64,000 nucleotides of DNA from positions 132,729 to 196,728 of the forward strand of contig VXAA01005249.1 of assembly GCA_013399115.1 (NCBI GenBank). The letters are read 5' to 3'. The position numbers and the translations under genes were made by a program. Each line of letters begins with the position of its first letter. The first letter of the stretch is position 1. The stretch is from Anseranas semipalmata. Taxonomy: Eukaryota; Chordata; Aves; Anseriformes; Anseranatidae. Positions 23,761-35,100 of the stretch are shown here, in pieces. The notes beneath the pieces were generated by a model, which worked only from the letters and a program-made list of their open reading frames with translations, had not been told where the DNA came from and searched no databases.

Positions 23761-25629
23761 TTGCCTGAAATAGAAATGGTAGGACCAGACTGAGTGGTTT
23801 CTAAGCTACTGTGTGATCTAGCAGACTATGTTGCTTCTTATCCATAAGTGCCAGGGCAACTCAGCTCTCTTACGTTCTCACCTAGAACCTTCCTGCCAGT
23901 TCAACAACATTTTCTTCCTCCTCAGACCATCTTCCTGCCATTTTGATTTGCTCTGCTTATGCTTTAACAGTTATCCAGAAATCTAAGATATTTTCATCTC
24001 CTCCTTTGAACAAAAAGTCAAAAAAGCAAAAGCAATTGTTGCCTTTGCTACAAATTGATTTTTCTCTATATTCTCTCATCAAAATATTGAATAATTCAGG
24101 TAGCTGTGTTGAGTTGAAACACCTCTTTGAAGTGTAGCTTTACAGTCACCTCCCTGTCTTATAGTAGGCAGTTATATGGAAGACAATCTCTGGTCTTCTG
24201 TGACAATGACAGCAACATGAGCCAATGGTAAATGAAGACACTGTTATTTCTCCAAACCCTGAATATAAATATTTCTGGCTAACAATAACTATGCATCTAT
24301 GGCTAGGCATATAGAAATGAAGGAGAAGCTGCAAAAGAAAGCAGAGAATTCCTCCCATATTTTGGGAACAGGTAATCCATAAGTAAATATAAAATCGCAG
24401 TGGATCAGAGACATTTTGTTAGCTATATAGCATGTGACTATAGATTACAGCTGAAATCAAAATATTTGCTGAAATGAAGTCAAGTTCATAATTTATTTGT
24501 TTTCAGAATAAAATATGTTGGTTTTCTTTTGTGATAATTTTGACTTTTTTTTTTTTTAATCTGCACTATAATGCAGAATCTCAAAAATCCTCAAGATTTC
24601 TTTTCTCTGACAGCCTGAAGCAATTTCAAAACATTATGTGTTTTTTGTGCAGTCTTTTTAAATTTTTAATTTTAATTTCAAAATTGTAGTTAAATGTCTA
24701 AATCTCAGGCACCTGTGAAATAATGTTTCCTTCAGCAGTCCTAGTAAAAAGCCTTACCAGAAATATTTTAAGGGTATCTTGAACATATTTGCAGCAGGCT
24801 CTCTTTATTATGAGGTGTACGTTGTCCTGAAATAACATCACAGAAAAGCTATGTGGTGTTACATGAAAGCCACAGACTACTATTTACTATTCTTGTATTT
24901 TATTGAGCCATTTTGCCATAAAGTGATTAAGACTTTTGTAGTAGAAGTGCAAAAGGTTTTGATATTTCTTGTATTTTTGGTTGCTGTATTCATTGCTGCA
25001 CATATGTTTGCAGTACCTAACCCCAAACAAACAAACTGTTTTTGTGAGCCTTGTGTGTTCTAAGAACGATGACATTGACTCCTCAAGCTGTGGTTTAAAA
25101 GAATGATTTCTGTCAATCCCCAACAAGTAAACAAAAAAACCCTGTTTTTATGGAACAGATATACTTTATAACTGGTATGTAATTTGTATTTATTGTACAT
25201 GTCACTGAAATACTTCTGCAGATAAAATTACATGTTTTCAATATAATTTGAGAATACTTGGTTCCAAAAGTGTTATTTTTAGTGTATCCCAGCTTGTGAA
25301 CTTCTAATGTACAGAGGAAGATAGTTCTACAAATGGCCCTTTGAAGTTGAACCTAAGGTTCATCCAAGGTTCATATGCCTCATTACATACAACCAGGCAG
25401 GAAATGAGCAAGTTAGACTTTAGACCAATATTGCTCTGCAAATAGCAGGAGAATTTGCTGACTAACATCTGATGTCTGATTCATTACTTATAATTAACAA
25501 TGTTGTTATTCCAGACAGCTAGAAGCATTGTAAACACCAGCAGTAAACATTTCACTTATGTGTTAGATAGCCAAGACTGGGAATTGAGGCACAGGTAGAA
25601 CTAAGTAAACAGAAATGATTGGGCAGATA

Positions 25630-25665
25630 AAAACAAAAACAAACAAACAAACAAACAAACAAAAA
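25630..25665. repeat. (AAAC)n microsatellite
   Basis: Tandem CAAA units preceded by two CAAAAA units. Confidence 0.93.
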
Positions 25666-26137
25666 GATTTTAGAAATAACATAATAGTGACACCACTACA
25701 AAGTTACCTGTTACTTAGTTTATATATGGCAGTTCTTTGACATCTGATCAGGAATGAGGCATCTTTGCTTTGTGTGCTGTAGAAAAATAAATATTCCCAT
25801 GATTTCTGTGTCAAGAAACCTATGTTCTCAGTAACATCTGCCCAGGTACTCTGCTTACAAATAAAACTTAGTTATTGCATCAGCATCTTCACTTTTTTGT
25901 TGAGTTCTAACCAAGATGACATTATAGACTCTGCTCCTAGCACAGCTAGATAAGTAGAAGCATAAACCTTAAGGAAATCGTAGCAAGCAAGAGATGCATG
26001 GCAGAAACTACTTCATATAAGAACAGTTTGACCTAGCTGTTGTTTAATTCCATGTCCTGTAAAATGGTTCATCTGACTTGCACCCTTACAAAGCTATTTA
26101 CACAGTTATGCACAAGAATAATTCTGTGTAGTAAATC

Positions 26138-26153
26138 TTTTTTTTTTTTTTTT
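26138..26153. repeat. Poly-T tract
   Basis: Sixteen consecutive T, followed directly by AAGAG. Confidence 0.9.
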
Positions 26154-26584
26154 AAGAGTACAGTGAATTCATAAACAGTCCTTGTTGGAATATAAAGATT
26201 TGCAATTTATCAAATAAATGCAGAAGAAAATTTATTCATTAATTATGCCTATTGTATTTTTTTGCTTGAATGATTTACTAATTACTGCTAGCTTGATAAA
26301 AACTCTTCACTTATTAATCTAAAATTAGTTCTGGAGTGGCATTAAAATTTTTTCATCCTTTTAAGTTAACTTGCTCTTATTGATGTTCTACCATGATTTG
26401 CTAGTGACTGTTCTGATGCTCAGAATGACCTTAATGTTTGATATGGCCTTCTAATTTGTGTAAAAGTAGCTGGAAATCAGTGGAATGCTGTGTAAGTGGA
26501 AGGAGCCAACACAACATACATATCCATGGAATAGTTATTAACATTTTTATGATCTGGAGTATTGAACTAGAATAAAACATGAGA

Positions 26585-28986
26585 TGAGGAGGGGGCGTCG
26601 CCTTCTATATCAATAAGCATCTGAGTGCATAGAGCTCTGCCTGGGGGTGGATGAGGAGCTGACAGAAAGCTTATGGGTCAGGATTAAAGGGAGAGCAGGG
26701 ACAGGTGACATTATAGTGGGGGTCTGCTGCAGGCCACCTGATCAGGAAGAACAAGCAGAGGAGGCCCTCTACAGACAGATAGGAACAGCCTCAAGTTCAC
26801 GAACCCTGGTTCTCATGGGGGACTTCAACCACCCCAATATCTGTTGGAGGGACAGCACAACAGGGCATAGGCAACCTAAGAGGTTCCTGGAATTCACTGA
26901 TGATACGTTCCTTCTCCTAGTGATAGAAGAGCCAACAAGGAGAAGTGCTATGCTGGACTTTGTTCTCACCAACAAGGAGGGGCTGGTGGGGGATGCGAAG
27001 CTCAAGGACAACCTTGGCTGTAGGGACCATGAAATAGTGCAGTTTAGGATCCTGAAGGCAGCAAGGAGGGAGCACAGCAAACTAGTGAGGACTAGCTAGT
27101 CCCTGGACTTCAGGAGAGCAGACTTTGGCCTCGTCAGGGATCTGCTTGGTAGAGTACCATAGGATAAAGCTCCAGAGGGACGAGGAGCCCAAGCTGGTTA
27201 ATACTCAGAGATCACCTCCTCCAAGCTCAAGAGTGATGCATCCCAACAAAGAGGAAGTCAGGCAAAAATACTAGGAGGCCTGAATGGATGAACAAGGAGC
27301 TCCTGGCCAAACTCAAGCAGAAAAACAAGGCCTACAGAGGGTGGAAGCAAGGACAGGTAGCCTGGGAGGAATACAGAGAAATCATCCAAGCAGCCAGGGA
27401 TCAGGTTAGGAAAGCTAAAGCCCTGTTAGAATTAAATTTGTCCGGGGAAATCAAGGGCAGCAAGAAAGGCTTCTATACGTATGTCAGTGATAAAAGGAAG
27501 ACTAGGGAAATTGCAGGCCCTTTCCGGAAGGAAATGGGAGACCTGGTTACCCGGGATATGGAAAAGACTGAGGTACTCAATGACTTTTTTGCCTCAGTCT
27601 TCACTGGCAAGAGCTCTAGCCACACTGCCCAAGTCCAAGAAGGCAAAGGCAGGGACTGGGAGAGCAAAGAACCATCCGCTGTAGGAGAAGATCAGATGTG
27701 AGACCATCTAAAGAACCTGAAGGTGCACAAGTCCATGGGACCTGATGTGATGCATCCGTGGGTCCTGAGGGAACTGGCAGATGAAGTTCCTAAGCCACTG
27801 TCCATCATATATGGTGACAGCCAACATGGCTTCACTAAAGGCAGATCGTGCCTGACAAATCTGGAGACCTTCTATGATGAAGTTACAGCATTGGTGAATA
27901 GGGGAAGAGCAACTGACATCATCTACCTGGACTTGAGCAAAGCATTTGACACTGTCCCCCATGATATCCTTGTCTCTAAATTAGAGAGACATGGATTTGA
28001 CAGATGGACGACTCGGTGGGTAAGAAATTGGCTGGATGGTCACACTCAAAGAGTTGCAGTCAACGGCTCAATGGCCCAGTGCAGATCAATGATAAGTGGT
28101 ATTCCTCAGGGGTCAGTCTTGGACCAGTGCTGCTTAACAACTTTGTCGGTGACATGGAGATTGGGATTGCGTGCACCCTCAGCAAGTTTGCTGATGACAC
28201 CAAGTTGTGTGGCGCCATCAACACACTGGAGAGAAGGGATGCCATCCCTTCCAGGACCTGGACAGGCTTAAGAGGTGCGTCTATGTGAACCTCATGAAGT
28301 TCAACAGTGCCAAGTGCAAGGTCCTGCACCTGGGTCGGGGCAATCCCAAGCAGCAATACAGGCTGGATGGAGAATGGTTTGAGAGCAGCTCTGAAGAGAA
28401 GGACCTGGGGGTGTTGGTTGATGAGAAGCTCAACACAAGCCAGCAATGTGTGCTTCAAGCCCAGAAGGCCAACTGTACCCTGGGCTGCATCAAAAGAAGC
28501 ATGGCCAGCAGGTCGAGGGAGGTGATTCTCCCTCTCTATTCTGCTCTCGTGAGACCCCACCTGGAGTACTGCGTTCAGCTCTGGGGCACCCAGCACAAGA
28601 AGGACTTGTTAGAACAAGTCCAGAGGCAGGCCGCAAGGATGATCAGAGGACTGGAGCACCTCGCCTATGAAGAGAGGCTGAGGGAGCTGGGGTTGTTCAG
28701 CCTGCACAAGAGAAGGTTCTGGGGAGACCTTATAGCATCCTTCCAGTACCTAAAGGGGGTCTACAGGAAAGCTGGAGCGGAACACTTTGTCAGGGAGTGT
28801 AGTATTAGGAAAAGGAGTAATGGTTTTAAACTAAAAGAGAGTAGATTTAGATTAGATATTAGGAAGAAATTCTTTACTACAAGGGTGTTGAGGCACTGGA
28901 ACAGGTTGCCCAGAGAAGCTGTGGATGTTCCATCCCTGGAGGTGTTCAAGGCCAGGTTGGATGGGACTTTGAGCAACGTGATCTAG
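26585..28986 (+). pseudogene. CR1 ORF2 pseudogene (endonuclease plus reverse transcriptase)
   Basis: CR1 ORF2 nicks the target and reverse-transcribes the element RNA. Visible here: endonuclease motifs GDFNHPNICW (from 26818), MLDFVLTNKEGL and CRDHEIVQF (near 27018-27044); linker [23 protein letters not shown] (from 27288); RT motif [14 protein letters not shown] (27918-27956); motif B SGIPQGSV (28095-28118); catalytic FADD (28187-28198); and the tail ending [20 protein letters not shown] (28880-28945). Damage: a one-base loss near 26622, an in-frame stop at 27097-27099 after which the same frame continues, a stop at 27699-27701, a deletion near 27808, one shift near 28121-28130 and another near 28240-28250. 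The last 259 codons (28207-28986) are open. The 178-codon minus-strand frame at 28060-28596 is a shadow. Confidence 0.95.
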
Positions 28987-28996
28987 TGGAAGGTGT

Positions 28997-29013
28997 CCCT
29001 GCCCATGGCAGGG
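28997..29013 (+). other. CR1 3' UTR stem-loop
   Basis: A perfect 7-bp stem, CCCTGCC with GGCAGGG, around a CAT loop. It lies about 10 bases after the ORF2 stop and 44 bases before the terminal octamers. The same stem-loop is kept in the copies at 12.4 kb and 60.1 kb. In CR1 this 3' region is thought to be what the element's reverse transcriptase recognises. Confidence 0.85.
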
Positions 29014-29056
29014 GGTTGGAATTAGATGATCTTTAAGGTCCCTTCCAACCCAGTGG

Positions 29057-29072
29057 ATTCTATGATTCTATG
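29057..29072 (+). repeat. CR1 terminal octamers (ATTCTATG)2
   Basis: Two perfect tandem octamers mark the 3' end of the CR1 copy. This replaces the poly-A tail seen in LINE-1. Confidence 0.95.
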
Positions 29073-29214
29073 TTTAATACCAATAAGAGCGCTCTGTACA
29101 AGGTAACTGTAATCTAGTTTGAAAACAGCTGGTTTTCTATCCTATATATCCTTGGCTCCAATTGCAGAATTAAGTAGACCATACATAAAAGGTGAAGAGT
29201 TTTAATTTGGAAAG

Positions 29215-29440
29215 CTGTGACACATGAAAAGAACTTGTGGGTTGTAGTGGCTATTCAGCTGAATGTGACCTCCCATTGAAAATCTATAAACAAGTGGAAG
29301 AATTTGCTTCAGAAATATGTTAACAGGAATCCCACATGTCATGTATATTCCTTCTGTATTTGACATTGGCAAGACACTGGTTTTGAATGTTGTGTCCAGC
29401 TTTAGCATCAGATGAGGAAGGCTATCAATAAACATAGAAA
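29215..29440 (+). mobile_element. Possible ancient CR1 ORF2 fragment, plus strand
   Basis: The run from about 29335 to 29430 aligns by eye, with many mismatches, to the CR1 ORF2 stretch that encodes the I.PLYSAL.RP.LEYC.QFW-like segment: 'atattccttctgtatttgacattggcaagacactgg..tgttgtgtccagctttagc'. The upstream half fits less well. No frame remains. It lies right after the large CR1 and would be an older, separate insertion. Low certainty. Confidence 0.35.
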
Positions 29441-31833
29441 AAATATCATAGTAACAGTGGAATGGGAAAAACATATCCTATCAAAACGCTCAGGAAGCTC
29501 TGTCCTTTCTTTAAAAAAAAAGTTGAATAATGAAAAATTTATTACTGTATATTAATAAATATTTGCTTCTTGAACATAAATTTGGTAATAGAAGGCTCTT
29601 AAATCTATTAAACACAAAAATCCAATCTTGACAATTACAGAAAAAAATAAATGTATCTTTGGCTGAAAGGTTAAATAACTGTTGGAAGAACTTGCTGATA
29701 CTGGTGGTGGATCTATGGCAACCAATGTTAGATGCCTTTTTTTGTTGGGTAGGGGACCAAAAGATCTAAAAATAGAATTACATTTAAATTTGTACTGTGC
29801 AAGAGATCAGAATTAGAAAGTGGCTTTTCTGGCTTCCTTTACTTATGATTGTCATATGTCATGCAAGAATAATGTATATATCTGCTTTTACTAAGTGCAA
29901 CACTAAATTGAGCTCCTTACCTGTCTGTTATAGGTTACGTATGTAACTATGAAATTGTGTTCTTGTAGATGTGCCTTTCTAAGATTTTTTTCCACTTAAA
30001 ACACCATTTCCCATATACATAGCAATGGCAAACCTTTAAACTCAAGGGAAGCCATACTGAAGTCAGTAGAGGTGTTTACGTACATTGATCATTGTGATGT
30101 AACCTAGAGAAGTAGGGTCCAAAGGAAGAAGTGAAAAAGCTCATTTCCTCAATTACTATTAATAATCCCTCCTAAACTGAAGTATTTTAAGAGCATAATT
30201 TAAGAATATTTAACAAATCTACTTTTCTCTTCCTTGGGAGGTATTTCCAATATACATAATTTCCTTAGCTAGCAGACATTTTATATAACTAACTGAAAGA
30301 CAGGATACATTAGGAACATATTTTTTCCTATGCAAACTCCAGAAAATGTTTTGATTTCTGGTATTTTTTTAGTAACTCTAAAAAACATACATGAAAGTGA
30401 TGAAAGTGAACAATACTGAACAAGAAGTATGCTATTTGTTATTTTATTTCTGTTCTACTCAGTATCAGATAAAAAATACCCATTGGAAAGCAAGAAGGAT
30501 CTTCAAACCATTGCCAAAATTCATTTTGCTAGAAGCCTTAAGTTTTAGCCAGTTATGGACTTACTGTGACTGACAGTAACACTTTATCGCTTCTTTCATC
30601 AGTCTGTCAGCACTCCTGGAAGCAGTGTGTGTTCTGGGAAGAGCATAAGTTAAAACAAATAAATAGATCAGAACACTCAAACCTGCTTGGAAAAGTGAGC
30701 ACTCATCATATGCAGAGGAGATAGAAAGCTGTTTTATACTCAAAGTAAACATAAAAAAAACAATTAACAGGAAAGAGTGATTGTAGTCAACATGATAACT
30801 CAAAGGAGGAATGGAAGAGGTTTTGTTGTGTCCTAGGTCCCTTATAATTAAAGTCCATATCCTCTCCTCTGTTAATTTCAAGATTTACATTGCCTTGGTG
30901 TCAGCATATCCTGCAACCATCACCCTCAACATGCAGAATGTGGCAAGTCTTGCAAGAGTGGAAACAGGTCCTGGACGTGTGACTTGCTTAGATGAAGGAA
31001 AAAATCTCTAGTTGTACTTCAGATATCCTAGTATTTTGTAGAGATTATCCTGCCCTCTTAAGAATACCACTCACACTCAGAAATGAGTTTGCTGTGTTTG
31101 AGACTTTGAAAACTCTCTGTATTGGTACCCCACTGCTCGTGTTACATATGCAGTACCCAGAGCCTAAGCGTTTGATACTTGTCATGTCTTTTTTCTAAAT
31201 GTCTCTGGGGTATGTTGCCATCCATATGTTTCTTCTATTTTAGTCCTGGTAGAATCACAGCTACTTAGATGGGCATTTCCAGAATCATGTCTCTGGCCCC
31301 TAATAAGGCCTGCTACATGTTATCATCGGAGAGTGCATCAACTAATTTGTTTGCTGTTCCAGGGATTTATTACATGATTTCCCTTGCTGCTGCTCTTTCC
31401 AGGGACTGAAAGAGGGGGAAAGCAACTTTGGAGAATGAGGACCTGTAGAGTCATACCTCAGCTGGACAGCCCCTTATAACCCTGGGGAGAGGTTGTAGCA
31501 GGCCAGAGTTGTTTCAGGTGGCAGCATAAGGAGAAAAAAATCTCAGAAATTTATCTTCCATGCTTAGTGAGCACATGATGATGTCACAGTCAGTTTGTTC
31601 ACTGAAGAGAGGAGGGCTGGTAGAACGGTCTTATTAATAATTAAGTTATTACAGTAGGCTGGAGGAATAAGCAAACAAAGCTGGTGTATGTCCTCCCTCA
31701 AAATTCCTGTGGGTGAAGATAAGAGACAAATAAATGAGTGAAAAAAACTGTCTACCATTAGGGAAGGCTGTTGTTGTTATCTGATGAGGTAACCTGATGA
31801 GGTTTTGGTAGAGGAGGCAACAACCTGCATGCA
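29441..31833. other. AT-rich unique sequence, no gene recognised
   Basis: No mobile element recognised. The 106-codon minus-strand frame at 30561-30881 has no family resemblance. A short A-rich spot lies at 29512-29521. Confidence 0.5.
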
Positions 31834-32170
31834 GCTCAGGGAGGATCTCATCAATGTCTATAAATACCTGAAGAGAGGGTGCAAAGAGGACAGAGACAGG
31901 CTCTTTTTAGTGGTGCCTGGTGTCAGGAGAAGAGGCAATGGGCACAAACTGGAACACAAGAGGTTCCACCTGAACATCAGCAAACACTTCTGAACTGTGC
32001 AGCTGACCAAGCACTGGCATGGGTTGCCCAGAGAGGCTGTGAAGTCTCCCTCCTTGGAGATTTTCTGCCTGGATGTGTTCCTGGGCAACCTGCTCTGGGT
32101 GTTCCTGCTGGAGTAGGGAGGTTGGACCAGATGCCCTCCAGAGGCACCTTCCAACTATTCTGTGATTCTC
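31834..32170 (+). mobile_element. CR1 retrotransposon 3' end, plus strand
   Basis: Begins in the ORF2 tail (LREDLINVYKYLKRG), passes RRRGNGHKLEHKRFHLNISKHF, where a TGA stop at 31991-31993 cuts the frame, and continues in the same frame through TVQLTKHWHGLPREAVKSPSLEIF to the normal tail. The 3' UTR 'ggttggaccagatgccctccagaggcaccttccaac' is followed by TTCTGTGATTCTCTG octamer relics. The subfamily differs from that of the 28-kb copy. Antisense frames of 79-110 codons are shadows. Confidence 0.93.
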
Positions 32171-35100
32171 TGCACAAGCAACAGATATATATGCTTCCTG
32201 GCAGCAATAACAGCAATAGTGGTGAATGAAAGGAGGCACAGGACCTGTTTTTTGTTTGTTTTGTTTTGTTTTTTTTCCCTTTGGAACATGTCTGGAGACC
32301 CCAAAGTCTCCACAGAAACCAGGTTATAGGGCACTGGCAGGGAAGGTTTTTCTGCTATTTGGTGCTTTTTCCTGTATCATGGAGAGGAGATTCAAACACA
32401 CAGTAAGGCAAGACTTCCTCCTGATGTGTCTGTAGGGGCTGCAGCATGGCAGACTATGATAGGAACATCCAACTGTGTGGGAATAGCACAGAGGAACAGA
32501 AATAACTAACATTTTCATGGATAGACTCCAGCCATCAGAAGAGATGCTGGAATACAGGGTGGTACCAGTTTCCCTCATGAATGTCCCCTGAGACAGCCAG
32601 ACAGACTTGCTTTCTTGGGAGTATGGTGTTAGCACTGTGTGACTCGTTATGAACCTAAATAGTTGCTTGGATTTTATAAAACTGCCCATCCTTCTTCTAT
32701 AAAAGAGTTTATTTTCTGACAACTATAATTATGAAATACACAGGAAAGAAAAATATTGGTAGTGTTATTTCTGTTTTACTTAAGGCAATGGGAGGAGTCT
32801 GGACCATTTAGGTCCACCATTACAGACAATGTGAGAAAACTCTCCATTGTACAAGGAGCTAACAGCTGTGCTTCAGTCCAGTCCAGTCACCTTGTGTCTT
32901 CCTCAGTCTGCTTTCTGTATGCTCTTTTTTGGTAGTAAGTTGGAGCATTTTGTCTTTACTGATTTATCTTCTCTATCTGTACTGCAGACATCTGCCTGTA
33001 ATTTGTCCTCTCTAAATGCTGTCCCAGCTTGGGATTGCACCCCTAGCAATTTTTTATTTATCTCTGTGGAGGAGGAGGAGATGTTTCTATGCTTTTTAGA
33101 GAGTTTTACTTCAAAAGTCTGAACTTTTGCAGTTGTCTGCTTATGCTGCCCAAGTGCCACAGGAAAGCTGTGCCTGTCTTTGTCAGGTCTGTGATGACCA
33201 GAAAGGCTTATTTCCAGGGTCTGCTCTGACTTTGGATTCAGGCTGACACAGAGCCGGACATGCAGCAGAGCTCTGAATCCGTGCACGCAAATGTGAGTGG
33301 GGCTGTTCTGTAAATAATCATCATATCATGCTTAAACAGCTCAGGAAGGCAAATGGGACAGTGTGGGACAGGTCCAAAGAGTAAGTAGAAATCTAGATGT
33401 CTATTCACAATTTGACAGCTATGTCATTAGTAGTTTAATAATAACAGCAGAAAGGCATAGCCAAACTGACAGGGAAAGAGCTAGAAGTAGCAGAAAATGT
33501 TTCAGAGTACCCAGGAGGGATGGAAACATAAGGAAGCCAAAAACAGAACTCATGCACACACTGCAGAACAGATTAGTTTTCAGCACCCCTAAGATGGGGA
33601 AGTTAGGCTGCAGAGGGAAAAGGTTTACTGCATTACTTGAGTGGAAAACAATCAGTACCTCAGAACCCAAGAGAAACTGAAATAGTAGACAGGTTAGTTG
33701 AAGGAATTGACAAAAGTACTTAGCAATATGTCCTGGGATATTGAATGACTCTTCTCAAAGGTCAAGCAGATTTTTTAGATCAAGTTATTTGATGTTTTTC
33801 TAGCAATTTCCCTCTGCAGAATCTGAGGATGATTTTATTGCCTGTGAAGTCTCCCTTTTTTTGTTTGAAGATTACTGTGCTCAAGAATCAGCATCTTAGG
33901 AAAAGTCTTTTGATTGTAGGAATGATGTTTTGATCCATGAGATGGGAAGATATGATAAAACCAGTGTTTGGGGGCTGAGGCAAGGAAGACTTGGTCCTTA
34001 CTGGAAGTTTGCTCTGATGTAACCTAACTTCCTGAGATATCATCAAAAGACAGAGAGGAACTGGAGAAGATGAATGCACTTGTTTTTTTGAAGCTTGGTT
34101 ATAGAGTGACCATCTAGGTACTATCCAAACTAATAACAAACATAATATTCTAGATACTAACCCAGTGAGTCATTGCAACTTGTACATCTGTATTATACAC
34201 ACAGAACATTCAACACTGCAAAGCAGATGCTATGTTGGAACTTCTGCTCCAAATGCCAGAAAGCTAGGCTTTTTAAAGAGTGCGTGGAGAATTTGTGTTA
34301 TTCAGAGAGTTACTGGCTAAATAGTAATGTAGGCAAAAAAGCCAAAGCTAGATTCTAACCTCTTCTTTGTACCACAAACCACATGTGGAAAAGTAACGTT
34401 TCTCACAAAATAACCAACAAGAATGGTCTGCAGCTATGTTTGGCTTATAGATATCTTTGTTTTTCCCATGACTCTGTTACCCTTCACAATTCCATCTCCT
34501 CCCTGATATCATTAATGACTGGGTTCAGACTTGCCTTGCTTTTCCTGGACTATTTTCAAGAAGTAATTTTGTTTTATATTATTCCTTCCTGACCTATTTC
34601 TTCTGCATTGTAAACTCTTCTGTATTTTTAATTAAACTTGCTTAGGGCTAATGATTTTTGTTTTTAACTATGAGCATGATGAGCCTGTGGTTTTCCTAGC
34701 CTGTTGCTGATTTATTCAAAAAACAAGACAGTGGGGTTTTTGAGTTTTTGTTTGTTTTCAGAAGGTTACAAAACTGAGTCACTGCATGCACCTGAAATCC
34801 AAATACAGATATCTGACTTTCAAAAAGACTTTCTGAAAGTCCCTGCCACAAATCATATTTTAATGAACTAATTGAAACAACAACAACAAAAACCTGCAAT
34901 CTTAACCACTTTCCCTAAAGAAGCAAGTTTAAACACCGTTGAAATATTTGGTTTATTTATCTGGAAGTGTTATGAGGTTTATGGTTCTGGAAGATGTCAG
35001 TGTACTGCAGAAAGATGGCAATGCGTGGGCCACCAATGCAGGCAAACTTCTTGGGGGCTGCTAGATTAGGTTTTTCTTTCATGACTTAGACATGAAGCAT

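Larger units (their letters stand above)
22851..26584. other. AT-rich unique sequence, no gene recognised
   Basis: Holds TTTG, CAAA/CAA and poly-T tracts (23049-23071, 23707-23760, 25630-25665, 26138-26153). The hydrophobic 70-codon plus frame at 24851-25063 could encode a membrane-like stretch but has no resemblance to a known protein and no supporting context. Confidence 0.5.
26585..29072 (+). mobile_element. Large CR1 retrotransposon copy, plus strand
   Basis: About 2.5 kb. It begins inside the endonuclease domain (5' truncated; no ORF1 or promoter), runs through the linker and reverse transcriptase, then the ORF2 C-terminal tail (stop at 28984-28986), and a short 3' UTR with a perfect 7-bp stem-loop (28997-29013). 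It ends with two perfect ATTCTATG octamers (29057-29072), the CR1 terminal signature. An internal deletion near 27808 removes part of the RT fingers. No clear target-site duplication, as usual for CR1. The 3' UTR is nearly the same as that at 12.35-12.43 kb and close to that at 60.1 kb, so these are probably one subfamily. It is the best preserved element in the window but cannot be active. Confidence 0.97.

Noticed and set aside
28060..28596. 178-codon minus-strand open frame
   Set aside because: Antisense to the reverse-transcriptase region of the large CR1.
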